A DNA stretch of 64,000 bases from Betaproteobacteria bacterium (GCA_016716535.1 JADJWD010000003.1:124001-188000), one strand, 5' to 3'. Positions 13,662-22,491 are shown, counted from the stretch's first letter. Made by a program: numbers and translations. The notes: generated by a model not told the origin, from the sequence alone.

Positions 13662-16622
13662 TCAGAGGGTTCGGGCGACTTCCTTGACTTCGAAGAACTC
13701 GAGCTGGTCGCCTTCCTTGATGTCGTTGTAGTTCTTCAGCTTGACGCCGCACTCGAAGCCTTCCTTGACCTCGCGCACGTCGTCCTTGAAGCGCTTGAGC
13801 GAATCGAGCTCGCCGGTGTAGATCACGACGTTGTCGCGCAGCAGGCGGAAGCGCGCATCGCGGCGCGCGACGCCGGCGGTGATCATGCAGCCGGCCACCG
13901 TGCCGATCTTGCTGGCCACGAAGACGTTGCGGATCTCGGCCGTGCCGATCGTCTCTTCCTTCTGCTCGGGCGCCAGCATGCCGCCCATCGCCGCCTTGAT
14001 CTCGTCGACCGCGTCGTAGATGACGTTGTAGTACTTGATGTCGACCGCGTTGCCGTCGGCGAGCTTGCGCGCACCGGCATCGGCACGCACGTTGAAGCCG
14101 ATGATCACGGCCTTGCTGGCGATGGCGAGGTTGACGTCGCTCTCGCTGATGCCGCCGACCGCGGCGTGCACGATCTGCACCTTGACCTCGGGCGTGCTGA
14201 GCTTGAGCAGGCTCTGCGACAGCGCTTCCTGCGAGCCCTGCACGTCGGCCTTGATGATGAGCGGCAGCGTCTGCGTGGCGCCCTCGCCCATCTGCTCGAA
14301 CATGTTCTCGAGCTTGGCCGCTTGCTGGCGCGCCAGCTTCACGTCGCGGTACTTGCCCTGGCGGAAGGTGGCGATTTCGCGCGCGCGGCGCTCGTCGCCC
14401 AGCACCATGAACTCGTCGCCGGCCGAGGGCACCTCGGTCAGGCCCTGGATCTCCACCGGCATGCTCGGGCCGGCGCTCTCGGTGGCGTTGCCGTCCTCGT
14501 CGAGCATCGCGCGCACGCGGCCGAAGCTGGAGCCGGCGAGCACGACGTCGCCCTTCTTCAGCGTGCCGCTTTGCACCAGCACCGTGGCCACCGGGCCGCG
14601 GCCCTTGTCCAGCCGCGCTTCGATGACCAGGCCCTTGGCCGATGCTTCCGAAGGCGCCGTCAGCTCCAGCACTTCGGCCTGCAGCAGCACCTGCTCGAGC
14701 AGGTTGTCGACGCCCTGGCCGGTCTTGGCCGACACCGGCACGAACGGCGAGTCGCCGCCGAAGTCCTCGGGCACGACGCTCTCGGCGACGAGCTCGCTCT
14801 TGACGCGCTCGACGTTCGCCTCGGGCTTGTCGATCTTGTTCATCGCCACGACGATGGGCACGCCGGCGGCCTTCGCGTGGTGGATGGCCTCCTTCGTCTG
14901 CGGCATCACGCCGTCGTCGGCGGCGACGACGAGGATGACGATGTCGGTGGCCTTGGCGCCGCGCGCGCGCATCGCCGTGAAGGCCTCGTGGCCCGGCGTG
15001 TCGAGGAAGGTGATGGTGCCGCGCGGCGTGTCGACGTGGTAGGCGCCGATGTGCTGCGTGATGCCGCCCGCCTCGCCGGCGGCGACGCGAGCACGGCGGA
15101 TGTAGTCCAGCAGCGAGGTCTTGCCGTGATCGACGTGGCCCATCACGGTGACCACCGGCGGGCGCGGCAGCGCCTCGGCGTCGGCGGCGGCGGTTTCCTC
15201 CTCGGTGAAGGCTTCCGGGTCGTCGAGCTTGGCAGCGAGCGCCTTGTGGCCCATTTCCTCGACGACGATCATCGCCGTCTCCTGGTCGAGCTGCTGGTTG
15301 ATGGTGACCATCTGCCCGAGCTTCATCAACTGCTTGATGACCTCGCTGGCCTTGACGCTCATCTTGTGCGCCAGGTCGGCGACGGAGATCGTCTCGGGCA
15401 CGTGCACCTCCTGCACCTGCATCTCGGCCGGCGCGGCGTAACCGCCCTGCCCGCCGTCACCGCGGTCACCGCCACGGCGCGCAGCGCCACGCGGCGCGCG
15501 CCAGCCGGCACGGCCGGCGCTCGTGTCGCCGCGCGTCTTCAGGGCGGCGCGCTTCTTGGCGGCGTCGTCGGCCCAGCTCGAGCTGAGCTTCTCGCTCTTG
15601 ACCTGCTTCTTGTCGCCGGGCTTGGCGGCGGTGGTCGAAGGCGCGCCGGCGGCGGTCTTCGGCTTGTGGATCGTGCCCTTGATCGCTTCCTTGGCGGCCT
15701 CGGGCTTGGCTTCCTCGGGCTTCTTGGCGACGAGCGTCTTGCGCGGCTGCGCCATCATGGCGCGGATGGCCGCGGCCTCGGCCTCGGCGGCCTTGCGGCG
15801 GCGCTCGAGGTCGGCCTGCTTGGCCTGTTCTTCGGCGGCCTTGTCAGCGGCCTTGACGACGCGCAGCGTCGGCTTCGGTGCCTCGGTGGGTGCCGGCGTC
15901 GGGGCCGGTTCGGGTGCCTTGTCTGTGGCCTTTTCAACGGCCTTCTCTGCGGCCTTGTCGGCGGCCTTCGCCGGTGCCTTCTCGCCCGCCTTGCGGGCGG
16001 CCTCGGCTTCGGCGGCGGCCGCAGCCTTGCTGCCACGCGCGGGCTTGGCGGGCGCAGCGGCGGCCGCAGCGGCCGCCTCGGCAGCGGCCTTCGCGGCGGC
16101 TTCAGCCTCGGCGGCGGCACGAGCGGCGGCCTCGGCCGCGGCGCGCTCGGCGGCTTCACGCGCGGCGCGCTCGGCTTCCTCGCGCTGGCGGCGCTGCTCG
16201 GCGAGTTCTTCTTCCTGGCGGCGGATGGCCTCGGCCTCGATGCGCGCCTCTTCTTCGCGGCGCGCGAGGTCCAGCTCTTCGGCGCTCGGGCCGGACTGCT
16301 CTTCGACCGGCGCGGCGTCGTCGCGCTTGACGAAGACGCGCTTCTTGCGCACCTCGACCTGGATGGTGCGGGCGCGGCCGCTCGAATCGGCCTGCTTGAT
16401 CTCGGTCGTGCTCTTGCGCGTCAGCGTGATCTTCTTGCGCTCGGCGCCGGCGGTGGTGCCGTGCGCACTGCGCAGGTACTCGAGCAGGCGCTCCTTGTCG
16501 GCCTCGGTCAGCGCATCGTCGGGCGACTTCTTGCCCACGCCGGCCGACTGCAGCTGTTCGAGCAGCGCAGTGGGCTGCCGGTTGAGCTGCGCGGCAAGCT
16601 GGGCGACGGTGGTCACAGCCAT
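13662..16622 (-). CDS. infB: Translation initiation factor IF-2
   Basis: 986 residues, a long IF-2 of the proteobacterial type. Residues 1-55 form the small N-terminal IF2 domain (VAQLAAQLNRQPTALLEQL). Residues from about 100 to 380 are an Ala/Glu/Lys-rich low-complexity linker containing long charged helix-forming stretches. The GTPase core starts near residue 490 with GHVDHGKTSLLDYIRRARV, then DTPGHEAFTAMRARGA and NKIDKPEAN, followed by the C1/C2 domains that bind fMet-tRNA. It acts on the 30S subunit to place initiator tRNA. It follows nusA by 62 bp in the conserved operon. The linker is rich in short Ala-Ala-Glu repeats, which makes indels in assemblies likely here. Confidence 0.98.
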   Translation of the reverse strand: MAVTTVAQLAAQLNRQPTALLEQLQSAGVGKKSPDDALTEADKERLLEYLRSAHGTTAGAERKKITLTRKSTTEIKQADSSGRARTIQVEVRKKRVFVKRDDAAPVEEQSGPSAEELDLARREEEARIEAEAIRRQEEELAEQRRQREEAERAAREAAERAAAEAAARAAAEAEAAAKAAAEAAAAAAAAPAKPARGSKAAAAAEAEAARKAGEKAPAKAADKAAEKAVEKATDKAPEPAPTPAPTEAPKPTLRVVKAADKAAEEQAKQADLERRRKAAEAEAAAIRAMMAQPRKTLVAKKPEEAKPEAAKEAIKGTIHKPKTAAGAPSTTAAKPGDKKQVKSEKLSSSWADDAAKKRAALKTRGDTSAGRAGWRAPRGAARRGGDRGDGGQGGYAAPAEMQVQEVHVPETISVADLAHKMSVKASEVIKQLMKLGQMVTINQQLDQETAMIVVEEMGHKALAAKLDDPEAFTEEETAAADAEALPRPPVVTVMGHVDHGKTSLLDYIRRARVAAGEAGGITQHIGAYHVDTPRGTITFLDTPGHEAFTAMRARGAKATDIVILVVAADDGVMPQTKEAIHHAKAAGVPIVVAMNKIDKPEANVERVKSELVAESVVPEDFGGDSPFVPVSAKTGQGVDNLLEQVLLQAEVLELTAPSEASAKGLVIEARLDKGRGPVATVLVQSGTLKKGDVVLAGSSFGRVRAMLDEDGNATESAGPSMPVEIQGLTEVPSAGDEFMVLGDERRAREIATFRQGKYRDVKLARQQAAKLENMFEQMGEGATQTLPLIIKADVQGSQEALSQSLLKLSTPEVKVQIVHAAVGGISESDVNLAIASKAVIIGFNVRADAGARKLADGNAVDIKYYNVIYDAVDEIKAAMGGMLAPEQKEETIGTAEIRNVFVASKIGTVAGCMITAGVARRDARFRLLRDNVVIYTGELDSLKRFKDDVREVKEGFECGVKLKNYNDIKEGDQLEFFEVKEVARTL

Positions 16623-16684
16623 GGGTCAGGGTTTCCTGCGGGGTGGGCCGGGGGGCGCGTTCGGGCTTCGGGCGGGCGGGCGGT

Positions 16685-18175
16685 TCAGGCGGTGAACCAG
16701 TGCTCGCGCGCCTTCATGATCAGCGCCTTCGCCTTGTCGTCGTCGATGCCGGTCATCTCGGTGAGCTCGTCGACCGCGAGGTCGGCGAGGTCGTCGCGCG
16801 TGTGGATGCCGCCGCCGGCCAGCTTGGCGATGAGGTCGGGCGTCAGGCCCTGGCCGTCGATCGCCAGGTCGCGCAGGTCCTGCGAGACCTCCTCGACCGT
16901 CTCCTCCTTGGCGATTTCCATCGTCAGGAGCGCATCCTTGGCGCGCGTGCGCAGTTCGTGCACGGTGTCCTCGTCGAACGACTCGATCTCGAGCATCTCC
17001 TGCAGCGGCACGTAGGCCACTTCCTCGAGGCTCGTGAAGCCCTCGCCGATGAGGATATCGGCCACTTCCTCGTCGACGTCGAGCTTCTCGACGAAGAGCT
17101 TGCGCACCGATTCGCTCTCGTTGGCCTGCTTGGCCTGCGATTCCTCGGCCGTCATGATGTTGATGCGCCAGCCGGTCAGGTCGGAGGCGAGGCGCACGTT
17201 CTGGCCGCCGCGGCCGATGGCGATGGCGAGGTTCTCCTCGTCGACCACCACATCCATCGCGTGCCGCTCCTCGTCGACGACGATCGAGGCGACGTTGGCC
17301 GGCGCCAGCGCGCCGATGACGAACTGCGCCGGGTCGTCGGACCACAACACGATGTCCACGCGCTCGCCAGCCAGCTCGTTGGTGACGCCGTTGACGCGCG
17401 AGCCGCGCACGCCGACGCAGGTGCCGATCGGGTCGACGCGGCGGTCGTGGCTGACGACGGCGATCTTGGCGCGGCTGCCGGGGTCGCGCGCGCAGCTCTT
17501 GATCTCGAGCAGGCCCTGCTCGATCTCGGGCACCTCCTGCGCGAAGAGCTCCACCATGAACGGCGGCGCGCTGCGCGACAGCATGATCTGCGCGCCGCGC
17601 TGCGTGGGATCGACGCCCATGATCACCGCACGCACGCGGTCGCCGGTGCGCAGGTTCTCCTTGGGGATCATCTCGCTGCGCTTCAGGCGCCCTTCGACGC
17701 GGCCGCTCTCGACGATGATGTCGCCCTTGTCCAGGCGCTTGACGGTGCCCACGAAGATCTTCTCGCCGCGGGCGAGGAAGTCCGACAGCAGCTGCTCGCG
17801 CTCGGCGTCGCGGATCTTCTGCAGGATCACCTGCTTGGCCGCCTGCGCGCCGATGCGGCCGATCGGCACCGACTCGATCGCCTCCTCGATGTAGTCGCCC
17901 TCCTCGATGTCGGCGATGCGGTCCTGCGCGTCGGAGAGCATTTCCTCGGCGTCGGGGTTCTGCAGGCCGGCCGCATCGGGCACGACGAGCCAGCGGCGGA
18001 ACGTTTCGTACTCGCCGGTCTCGCGGTCGACGGCGACGCGGATGTCGACCTCGCCGCCGTGCAGCTTCTTCGTCGCCGAGGCGAGCGCCGCCTCGACGGC
18101 GCCGAAGACGACGTCGCGGTCGACCGTCTTCTCGCGCGAGATCGCATCGACCAGCATCAGCATTTCGCGATTCAT
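16685..18175 (-). CDS. nusA: Transcription termination/antitermination factor NusA
   Basis: 496 residues starting MNREMLMLVDAISREK, the classical NusA opening. Order of domains: N-terminal RNA-polymerase-binding domain, S1 domain (GEKIFVGTVKRLDKGDIIVE), KH1 and KH2 (RVDPIGTCVGVRGSR; AIGRGGQNVRLASDL), then two C-terminal helix-hairpin-helix acidic repeats ending REHWFTA. It binds RNA polymerase and RNA hairpins, stimulating pausing, intrinsic termination and antitermination. Its ATG overlaps the rimP stop (ATGA). Because NusA enhances hairpin termination, the terminator in the leader of its own operon (19081-19110) could make an autoregulatory loop. Confidence 0.98.
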   Translation of the reverse strand: MNREMLMLVDAISREKTVDRDVVFGAVEAALASATKKLHGGEVDIRVAVDRETGEYETFRRWLVVPDAAGLQNPDAEEMLSDAQDRIADIEEGDYIEEAIESVPIGRIGAQAAKQVILQKIRDAEREQLLSDFLARGEKIFVGTVKRLDKGDIIVESGRVEGRLKRSEMIPKENLRTGDRVRAVIMGVDPTQRGAQIMLSRSAPPFMVELFAQEVPEIEQGLLEIKSCARDPGSRAKIAVVSHDRRVDPIGTCVGVRGSRVNGVTNELAGERVDIVLWSDDPAQFVIGALAPANVASIVVDEERHAMDVVVDEENLAIAIGRGGQNVRLASDLTGWRINIMTAEESQAKQANESESVRKLFVEKLDVDEEVADILIGEGFTSLEEVAYVPLQEMLEIESFDEDTVHELRTRAKDALLTMEIAKEETVEEVSQDLRDLAIDGQGLTPDLIAKLAGGGIHTRDDLADLAVDELTEMTGIDDDKAKALIMKAREHWFTA

Positions 18176-18939
18176 CGATTCCTGCCTTCTTCGTTCTCTC
18201 GCCCGGGCGCTGCTGCGCCGCCAGGCGCCGTGTCCCCGTCCGGGCCTGTCGTGGCCGGCGCCGGCGCCTTTGCCGCGCGGCCCTTGAAGTTGACTACCGG
18301 CACGAGCCGCGCATCGCGCACTTCGTCGAGCGCAAACGTCAGCACCTGGGTGGCCTTGCCGTCCTCGAAGACGAGCTGCCAGGCGCCGCCGGCGGTGTCG
18401 GCGCCGGCGACGCGCTCCAGCCGCCCGCGGTAGTGCTTGCGGCCCTGGAACGGCATCTTCAGCGCAAGTTCGATCTGCTCGCCGGCGAAGCGCTCGTAGT
18501 CGGCGGCGGTGCGCAGCGGCCGGTCCAGGCCCGGCGACGAGACTTCGAGCCGCGCGTAGTCGACGCCGTCGACCTCGAGCGCGTACTGCAGCTGCCGCGT
18601 CACGGCCTCGCAGTCGTCGACGGTAATGGCGTCGCCCGGCGCGGCATACGTCTGGCCCGGGCGGCGATCGATCGTCACCCGCAGCAGCCCGCGCGCTGCG
18701 CGTTCGACGTCGACGAGGTCGTAGCGCAGCCCTTCGACGGTGGCGCGGACGGCGGCTTGCCAGTCGGCACGGTGCGCGAACGGTTCGTGCGGCGCGGCGG
18801 CGGCGTCGGCCCCCTCTCGGGGCTTCGCCGCCGGCGCGCCTGGCGCCTTGCGCAGGCCGCCGCGGCCGCGCGCAGGCGAGCCGCCGACGCCCGTGTCGCG
18901 GGGTCGGCGTGTTGCGCCGCTGGCCTTGAAGCCCATCAA
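18172..18939 (-). CDS. rimP: Ribosome maturation factor RimP, with long N- and C-terminal extensions
   Basis: 255 residues compared with about 150-160 for typical RimP. The conserved core runs from about residue 58 (ADWQAAVRATVEGL) to about 225: GLLRVTIDRRPG, ITVDDCEAVTRQLQYAL, YARLEVSSPGLDRPL and the C-terminal SH3-like part with VPVVNFKGR. The first 56 residues are Arg/Gly/Pro/Ala-rich, the last 30 are Ala/Pro/Gly-rich; both look disordered. RimP binds the 30S subunit and assists S12/S19 region assembly. I found no good internal start that would remove the N-terminal extension. First gene of the operon, with a promoter about 205 bp upstream. Confidence 0.93.
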   Translation of the reverse strand: MMGFKASGATRRPRDTGVGGSPARGRGGLRKAPGAPAAKPREGADAAAAPHEPFAHRADWQAAVRATVEGLRYDLVDVERAARGLLRVTIDRRPGQTYAAPGDAITVDDCEAVTRQLQYALEVDGVDYARLEVSSPGLDRPLRTAADYERFAGEQIELALKMPFQGRKHYRGRLERVAGADTAGGAWQLVFEDGKATQVLTFALDEVRDARLVPVVNFKGRAAKAPAPATTGPDGDTAPGGAAAPGRENEEGRNR

Positions 18940-19080
18940 AATCGTCGCCCGTCCTGGCCCTTGCCCGTTGTCCCGGGCCGCATCGCTGTGGCCGATGCCC
19001 CGGGGAATGCCCCGGGCTGCGCCGCTGCGCGGCGGGTGTCACGCCGCACCTTCGGAGAAGGGGGCGCAAACCGGTCGAGC

Positions 19081-19110
19081 AAAAAAAATGGGCTGGAAGG
19101 TTCCGCCCAC
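19081..19110 (-). terminator. Intrinsic terminator in the rimP-nusA-infB leader (candidate attenuator)
   Basis: On the minus strand the sequence forms TGGGC/GCCCA plus GGAA/TTCC pairs with one bulged A, immediately followed by eight U residues (the A8 run at 19081-19088 on the plus strand). That is a complete intrinsic terminator. No minus-strand gene lies upstream of it before the rimP promoter at 19145-19173, so it acts 28-57 nt into the rimP transcript, or ends a separate short RNA. Confidence 0.75.
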
Positions 19111-19111
19111 T

Positions 19112-19128
19112 TTGTTGTGTCGCAGCAC
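19112..19128. promoter_or_regulatory. Operator-like inverted repeat shared with the phasin promoter
   Basis: TTGTTGT-GTC-GCAGCAC. It has the same architecture, TTGTTGY-N3-GCAGCAM, as two sites at the phasin promoter (57804-57820 and 57863-57879). It lies about +10 to +26 relative to the predicted rimP start and about 80 bp upstream of the predicted fabI start. The phasin context suggests the polyhydroxyalkanoate regulator PhaR, but that name is inference. Confidence 0.5.
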
Positions 19129-19144
19129 AACCCGGAAAAGCGGC

Positions 19145-19173
19145 ATTATAGCCGGCGCTCCGAGCCCGGGCAA
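19145..19173 (-). promoter_or_regulatory. Predicted sigma70 promoter of the rimP-nusA-infB-rbfA-truB operon
   Basis: On the minus strand: -35 TTGCCC (19168-19173), 17-bp spacer, -10 TATAAT (19145-19150), a perfect -10 hexamer. The expected start near 19138 leaves a leader of about 200 nt before rimP. Confidence 0.75.
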
Positions 19174-19189
19174 CCGCGCCGGCGGTGCA

Positions 19190-19198
19190 TGCGAGAAT
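19190..19198 (+). promoter_or_regulatory. Candidate extended -10 promoter for fabI
   Basis: TGC-GAGAAT gives a TGn extended -10; no -35 hexamer is recognisable. A start near 19205 would give a 40-nt leader ending in the CAGGAG ribosome-binding site at 19231-19236. Confidence 0.4.
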
Positions 19199-19245
19199 CC
19201 GGCGCTTCGACCGATCGGACCTTTCCTTCCCAGGAGACTCGCGCG

Positions 19246-20040
19246 ATGGGCTTTCTCGCCGGCAAGCGGCTGTTGATCACCGGAGTGCTCTCCAATCGCT
19301 CCATCGCCTACGGCGTCGCGCGCGCCTGCCGCCGCGAAGGCGCCGAGCTCGCCTTCAGCTACGTCGGCGAGCGCTTCAAGGACCGCATCACCGAGTTCGC
19401 GCGCGAGTTCGATTCGTCGCTCGTCTTCGACTGCGACGTCGGCGACGACGCGCAGATCACGCGCCTCTTTGCCGACCTCGGTGCGCACTGGCCGCAGTTC
19501 GACGGCTTCGTGCACTCGATCGGCTTCGCGCCGCGCGAGGCGATCGCCGGCGACTTCCTCGAGGGCCTGACGCGCGAGAACTTCCGCATCGCGCACGACA
19601 TCTCGGCCTACAGCTTCCCGGCGCTGGCCAAGGCGGCGCTGCCGATGCTCAAGCCCGGCGCGGCGCTGTTGACGCTGACTTACCTCGGCGCCCTGCGCGC
19701 CGTGCCGAACTACAACACGATGGGTCTGGCCAAGGCCTCGCTGGAAGCCAGCGTGCGCTACCTCGCCGCGTCGCTGGGCAAGAAGGGCGTGCGCGTCAAC
19801 GGCATCTCGGCCGGGCCGATCAAGACGCTTGCCGCCTCGGGCATCAAGGACTTCGGCAAGTTGCTGTCGGGCGTGGCCGCCGCATCGCCGCTGCAGCGCA
19901 ACGTGACGATCGACGACGTGGGCAACGTCGCCGCGTTCCTGCTGTCGGACCTGGCCGCCGGCGTGACCGCCGAGATCACCTACGTCGACGGCGGCTACAG
20001 CCAGGCGGTCGGCGGCGTCGACCTGGCCGAAATGGGCTGA
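19246..20040 (+). CDS. fabI: Enoyl-[acyl-carrier-protein] reductase (NADH) FabI
   Basis: 264 residues, family-typical. The ATG (MGFLAGKRLLITGVLSNRSIA) follows CAGGAG by nine bases. The NADH-binding ITGVLSNRSIAYG motif replaces the usual GxxxGxG of short-chain dehydrogenases, as in all FabI. Catalytic Tyr156 and Lys163 stand in YNTMGLAKASLE, with Tyr146 in TYLGAL. It performs the last reduction of each fatty-acid elongation cycle in the cytoplasm and is the target of triclosan-type inhibitors in this family. It is a single gene diverging from rimP and converging on the amino acid decarboxylase with 28 bp between. Confidence 0.97.
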   Translation: MGFLAGKRLLITGVLSNRSIAYGVARACRREGAELAFSYVGERFKDRITEFAREFDSSLVFDCDVGDDAQITRLFADLGAHWPQFDGFVHSIGFAPREAIAGDFLEGLTRENFRIAHDISAYSFPALAKAALPMLKPGAALLTLTYLGALRAVPNYNTMGLAKASLEASVRYLAASLGKKGVRVNGISAGPIKTLAASGIKDFGKLLSGVAAASPLQRNVTIDDVGNVAAFLLSDLAAGVTAEITYVDGGYSQAVGGVDLAEMG

Positions 20041-20068
20041 ACGGGCCCGAGCCGGCCGGACGGCCGGT

Positions 20069-22339
20069 TCACCCTTCCCTGACGCAATCGACGTAGTACC
20101 GCCGCGGCCCGCCGGCCGCCGCGCCGTCGTCGTCCTCGACGAGGCCGTGCACGTCGGTGTCGAAGCCGGGGAACGCGGCGTTGAATTCGCGCGTGAAGCG
20201 CAGGTAGTCGACGATCTTGCGGTTGAAGCGCTCGCCGGGGATCAGGAGCGGAATGCCCGGCGGATACGGCGTCAGCAGCGCCGTCGTCACGCGCCCTTCG
20301 AGCTGGTCGATGCCCACGCGTTCGGTCTCGCGGTGCGCGATGCGCGCGTAGGCGTCGCTCGGCTTCATCGCCGGGTGCAGGTCCGACAGGTACATGTCGG
20401 TGACGAGCCGCGCCACGTCACCCTTGGCGTACGTCTCGTGGATGCCCTGGCACAGGTCGCGCAGGCCCATGCGCTCGTAGCGCGGGAACGCCGCGCAGAA
20501 CTCGGGCAGGATGCGCCACATCGGCGCGTTCTTGTCGTAGTCGTCCTTGAACTGCTGCAGCGCCGTCAAGAGCGTGTTCCACCGGCCCTTCGTGATGCCG
20601 ATCGTGAACATGATGAAGAACGAGTACAGGCCCGTCTTCTCGACGACGACGCCGTGCTCGGCGAGGAATTTGGTGACGACGCTGGCGGGGATGCCGGTCT
20701 TCGCGAACTTGCCCGAGAGGTCCAGGCCCGGCGTGACGATCGTGCACTTGATCGGGTCGAGCATGTTGAAGCCGTCGGCCAGCGCGCCGAAGCCGTGCCA
20801 CTTGTCGCCGGCCTTCAGCATCCAGTCGGCCTGCCGGCCGATGCCCTCGGTAGCCAGGCCGTTCGGCCCCCAGACGGTGAACCACCAGTCCTTGCCGAAG
20901 TCCTTGTGGACCTTGCGCATCGCGCGGCGGAAGTCCAGCGACTCGGCGATGCTCTCCTCGACGAGCGCCTTGCCGCCGGGCGCTTCCATCATCGCCGCGG
21001 CGACATCGCAGCTGGCGATGATCGCGTACTGCGGCGACGTGCTCGTGTGCATCAGATAGGCCTCGTTGAAGAGGTGCCGGTCGAGCTTGCGGTTGACCGG
21101 GTCCTGCACGAGCACCTGGCTCGCCTGGCTGAGGCCCGCGAGCAGCTTGTGCGTGCTTTGCGTTGCCCAGACCATCTGCTCCTTGGGCCGCGCGCGCTTG
21201 CGCCCCATCGCGTGGAACTGGCCGTAGAACTCGTGGAAGGCGGCGTGCGGCAGCCACGCCTCGTCGAAGTGCAGGTTGTCGACGTACCCGTCGAGCGCGT
21301 GCTTGATCGTCTCGGTGTTGTAGAGCACGCCGTCGTAGGTGCTCTGCGTCAAGGTCAGGATGCGCGGCCTGACCTTCTTCGCGTCCATGCCGGCCAGCAG
21401 CGGGTTGGCGGCGATCTTGCGCTGGATGCACTCGACCGAGAACTCGGCCTGCGGGATCGGGCCGATGATGCCGTGGTGGTTGCGCGTGGGCGTCAGGAAC
21501 ACCGGCACCGCGCCGGTCATGATGATCGAGTGCAGGATGCTCTTGTGGCAGTTGCGGTCGACGACGACCACGTCGCCCGGCGCCACCGTGTGGTGCCAGA
21601 CCATCTTGTTCGAAGTGGACGTGCCGTTGGTGACGAAGAAGCAGTGGTCGGCGTTGAAGATGCGCGCCGCGTTGCGCTCGCTTAGCGCCACCGGGCCGGT
21701 GTGGTCGAGCAGCTGGCCGAGTTCCTCGACCGCGTTGCACACGTCGGCGCGCAGCATGTTCTCGCCGAAGAACTGGTGGAACATCTGCCCGACGGGGCTC
21801 TTCAGGAACGCGACGCCGCCGCTGTGGCCGGGGCAGTGCCACGAATACGAGCCGTCCTGCGCGTAGTCCATCAGCGCCTTGAAGAACGGCGGCGCGAGGC
21901 CGTCGAGGTAGCTCTTGGCTTCGCGGATGATGTGCCGGGCGACGAACTCCGGCGTGTCCTCGAACATGTGGATGAAGCCGTGCAGCTCGCGCAGCACGTC
22001 GTTGGGCAGGTGCTGGCTGGTGCGCGTCTCGCCGTAGACGTAGATCGGGATGTCGGCGTTCTTGAAGCGGATCTCGGAGATGAACTTGCGCAGGTTCACG
22101 ACCGCCGGGTCCAGCTCGGGGCCGCCGGCGAATTCGTTGTCGTCGATGCTCAGGATGAAGGCGCTGGCGCGGCTTTGCTGCTGCGCGAACTGCGCCAGGT
22201 CGCCGTAGCTCGTGGCGCCGACGACCTCGAAGCCTTCCTTTTCGATCGCCGCGGCGAGCGCCCGGATGCCGAAGCCCGAGGCGTTCTCGGAGCGGAAGTC
22301 CTCGTCGATGATGACGATCGGGAAGTGGAAACGCAGCAT
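20069..22339 (-). CDS. Orn/Lys/Arg decarboxylase with N-terminal wing domain (substrate uncertain)
   Basis: 756 residues from the ATG of MLRFHFPIVIIDEDF; an earlier in-frame ATG adds only 18 low-quality residues. N-terminal receiver-like wing domain (to about 130), PLP aminotransferase-fold core with Lys398 in ATQSTHKLLAGLSQAS as the Schiff-base residue, and the C-terminal domain of this family. The length and motifs fit inducible or constitutive lysine, arginine or ornithine decarboxylases, which make cadaverine, agmatine or putrescine and consume a proton. The motif is intermediate between AdiA (ATHSTHKLL) and CadA (ETQSTHKLL), so I do not assign the substrate. It is a monocistronic gene, divergent from nfeD across an inverted-repeat region. 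Confidence 0.93.
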   Translation of the reverse strand: MLRFHFPIVIIDEDFRSENASGFGIRALAAAIEKEGFEVVGATSYGDLAQFAQQQSRASAFILSIDDNEFAGGPELDPAVVNLRKFISEIRFKNADIPIYVYGETRTSQHLPNDVLRELHGFIHMFEDTPEFVARHIIREAKSYLDGLAPPFFKALMDYAQDGSYSWHCPGHSGGVAFLKSPVGQMFHQFFGENMLRADVCNAVEELGQLLDHTGPVALSERNAARIFNADHCFFVTNGTSTSNKMVWHHTVAPGDVVVVDRNCHKSILHSIIMTGAVPVFLTPTRNHHGIIGPIPQAEFSVECIQRKIAANPLLAGMDAKKVRPRILTLTQSTYDGVLYNTETIKHALDGYVDNLHFDEAWLPHAAFHEFYGQFHAMGRKRARPKEQMVWATQSTHKLLAGLSQASQVLVQDPVNRKLDRHLFNEAYLMHTSTSPQYAIIASCDVAAAMMEAPGGKALVEESIAESLDFRRAMRKVHKDFGKDWWFTVWGPNGLATEGIGRQADWMLKAGDKWHGFGALADGFNMLDPIKCTIVTPGLDLSGKFAKTGIPASVVTKFLAEHGVVVEKTGLYSFFIMFTIGITKGRWNTLLTALQQFKDDYDKNAPMWRILPEFCAAFPRYERMGLRDLCQGIHETYAKGDVARLVTDMYLSDLHPAMKPSDAYARIAHRETERVGIDQLEGRVTTALLTPYPPGIPLLIPGERFNRKIVDYLRFTREFNAAFPGFDTDVHGLVEDDDGAAAGGPRRYYVDCVREG

Positions 22340-22372
22340 GGCGGCGGGGGGGCTCGGGCTTGAAACGAAGGC

Positions 22373-22455
22373 GCGCAGTGTAGGACCTTGCACACCACGC
22401 GCCGGGTGACCTGCCGCCCGCCGTACCGCCGCCGAGTCCGCGCCCTACACTGCGC
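22373..22455. repeat. 12-bp inverted repeat in the decarboxylase/nfeD divergent region
   Basis: GCGCAGTGTAGG (22373-22384) and its exact complement CCTACACTGCGC (22444-22455) are 59 bp apart. Each contains TACACT in the outward direction, which resembles a -10 box for each divergent gene, though no -35 elements fit. It could be a pair of similar promoters or a regulator site. Confidence 0.5.
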
Positions 22456-22491
22456 TGGCCCGGATCGCGGGCGCCCGCAGTGCGCACGAGC

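Larger units (their letters stand above)
18940..19245. other. 306-bp divergent regulatory region between rimP and fabI
   Basis: No gene is visible. Reading from fabI toward rimP it holds an extended -10 for fabI (19190-19198), a sigma70-type promoter facing rimP (19145-19173), a 17-bp operator-like inverted repeat (19112-19128) just inside the rimP transcript, an intrinsic terminator facing rimP (19081-19110), and about 140 bp of leader in which I see no further element. These are listed separately. Confidence 0.7.

Noticed and set aside
19030..19110. Initiator tRNA gene upstream of rimP, as metY in E. coli
   Set aside because: No cloverleaf or CCA end can be formed; the sequence is a terminator hairpin with a U-run.
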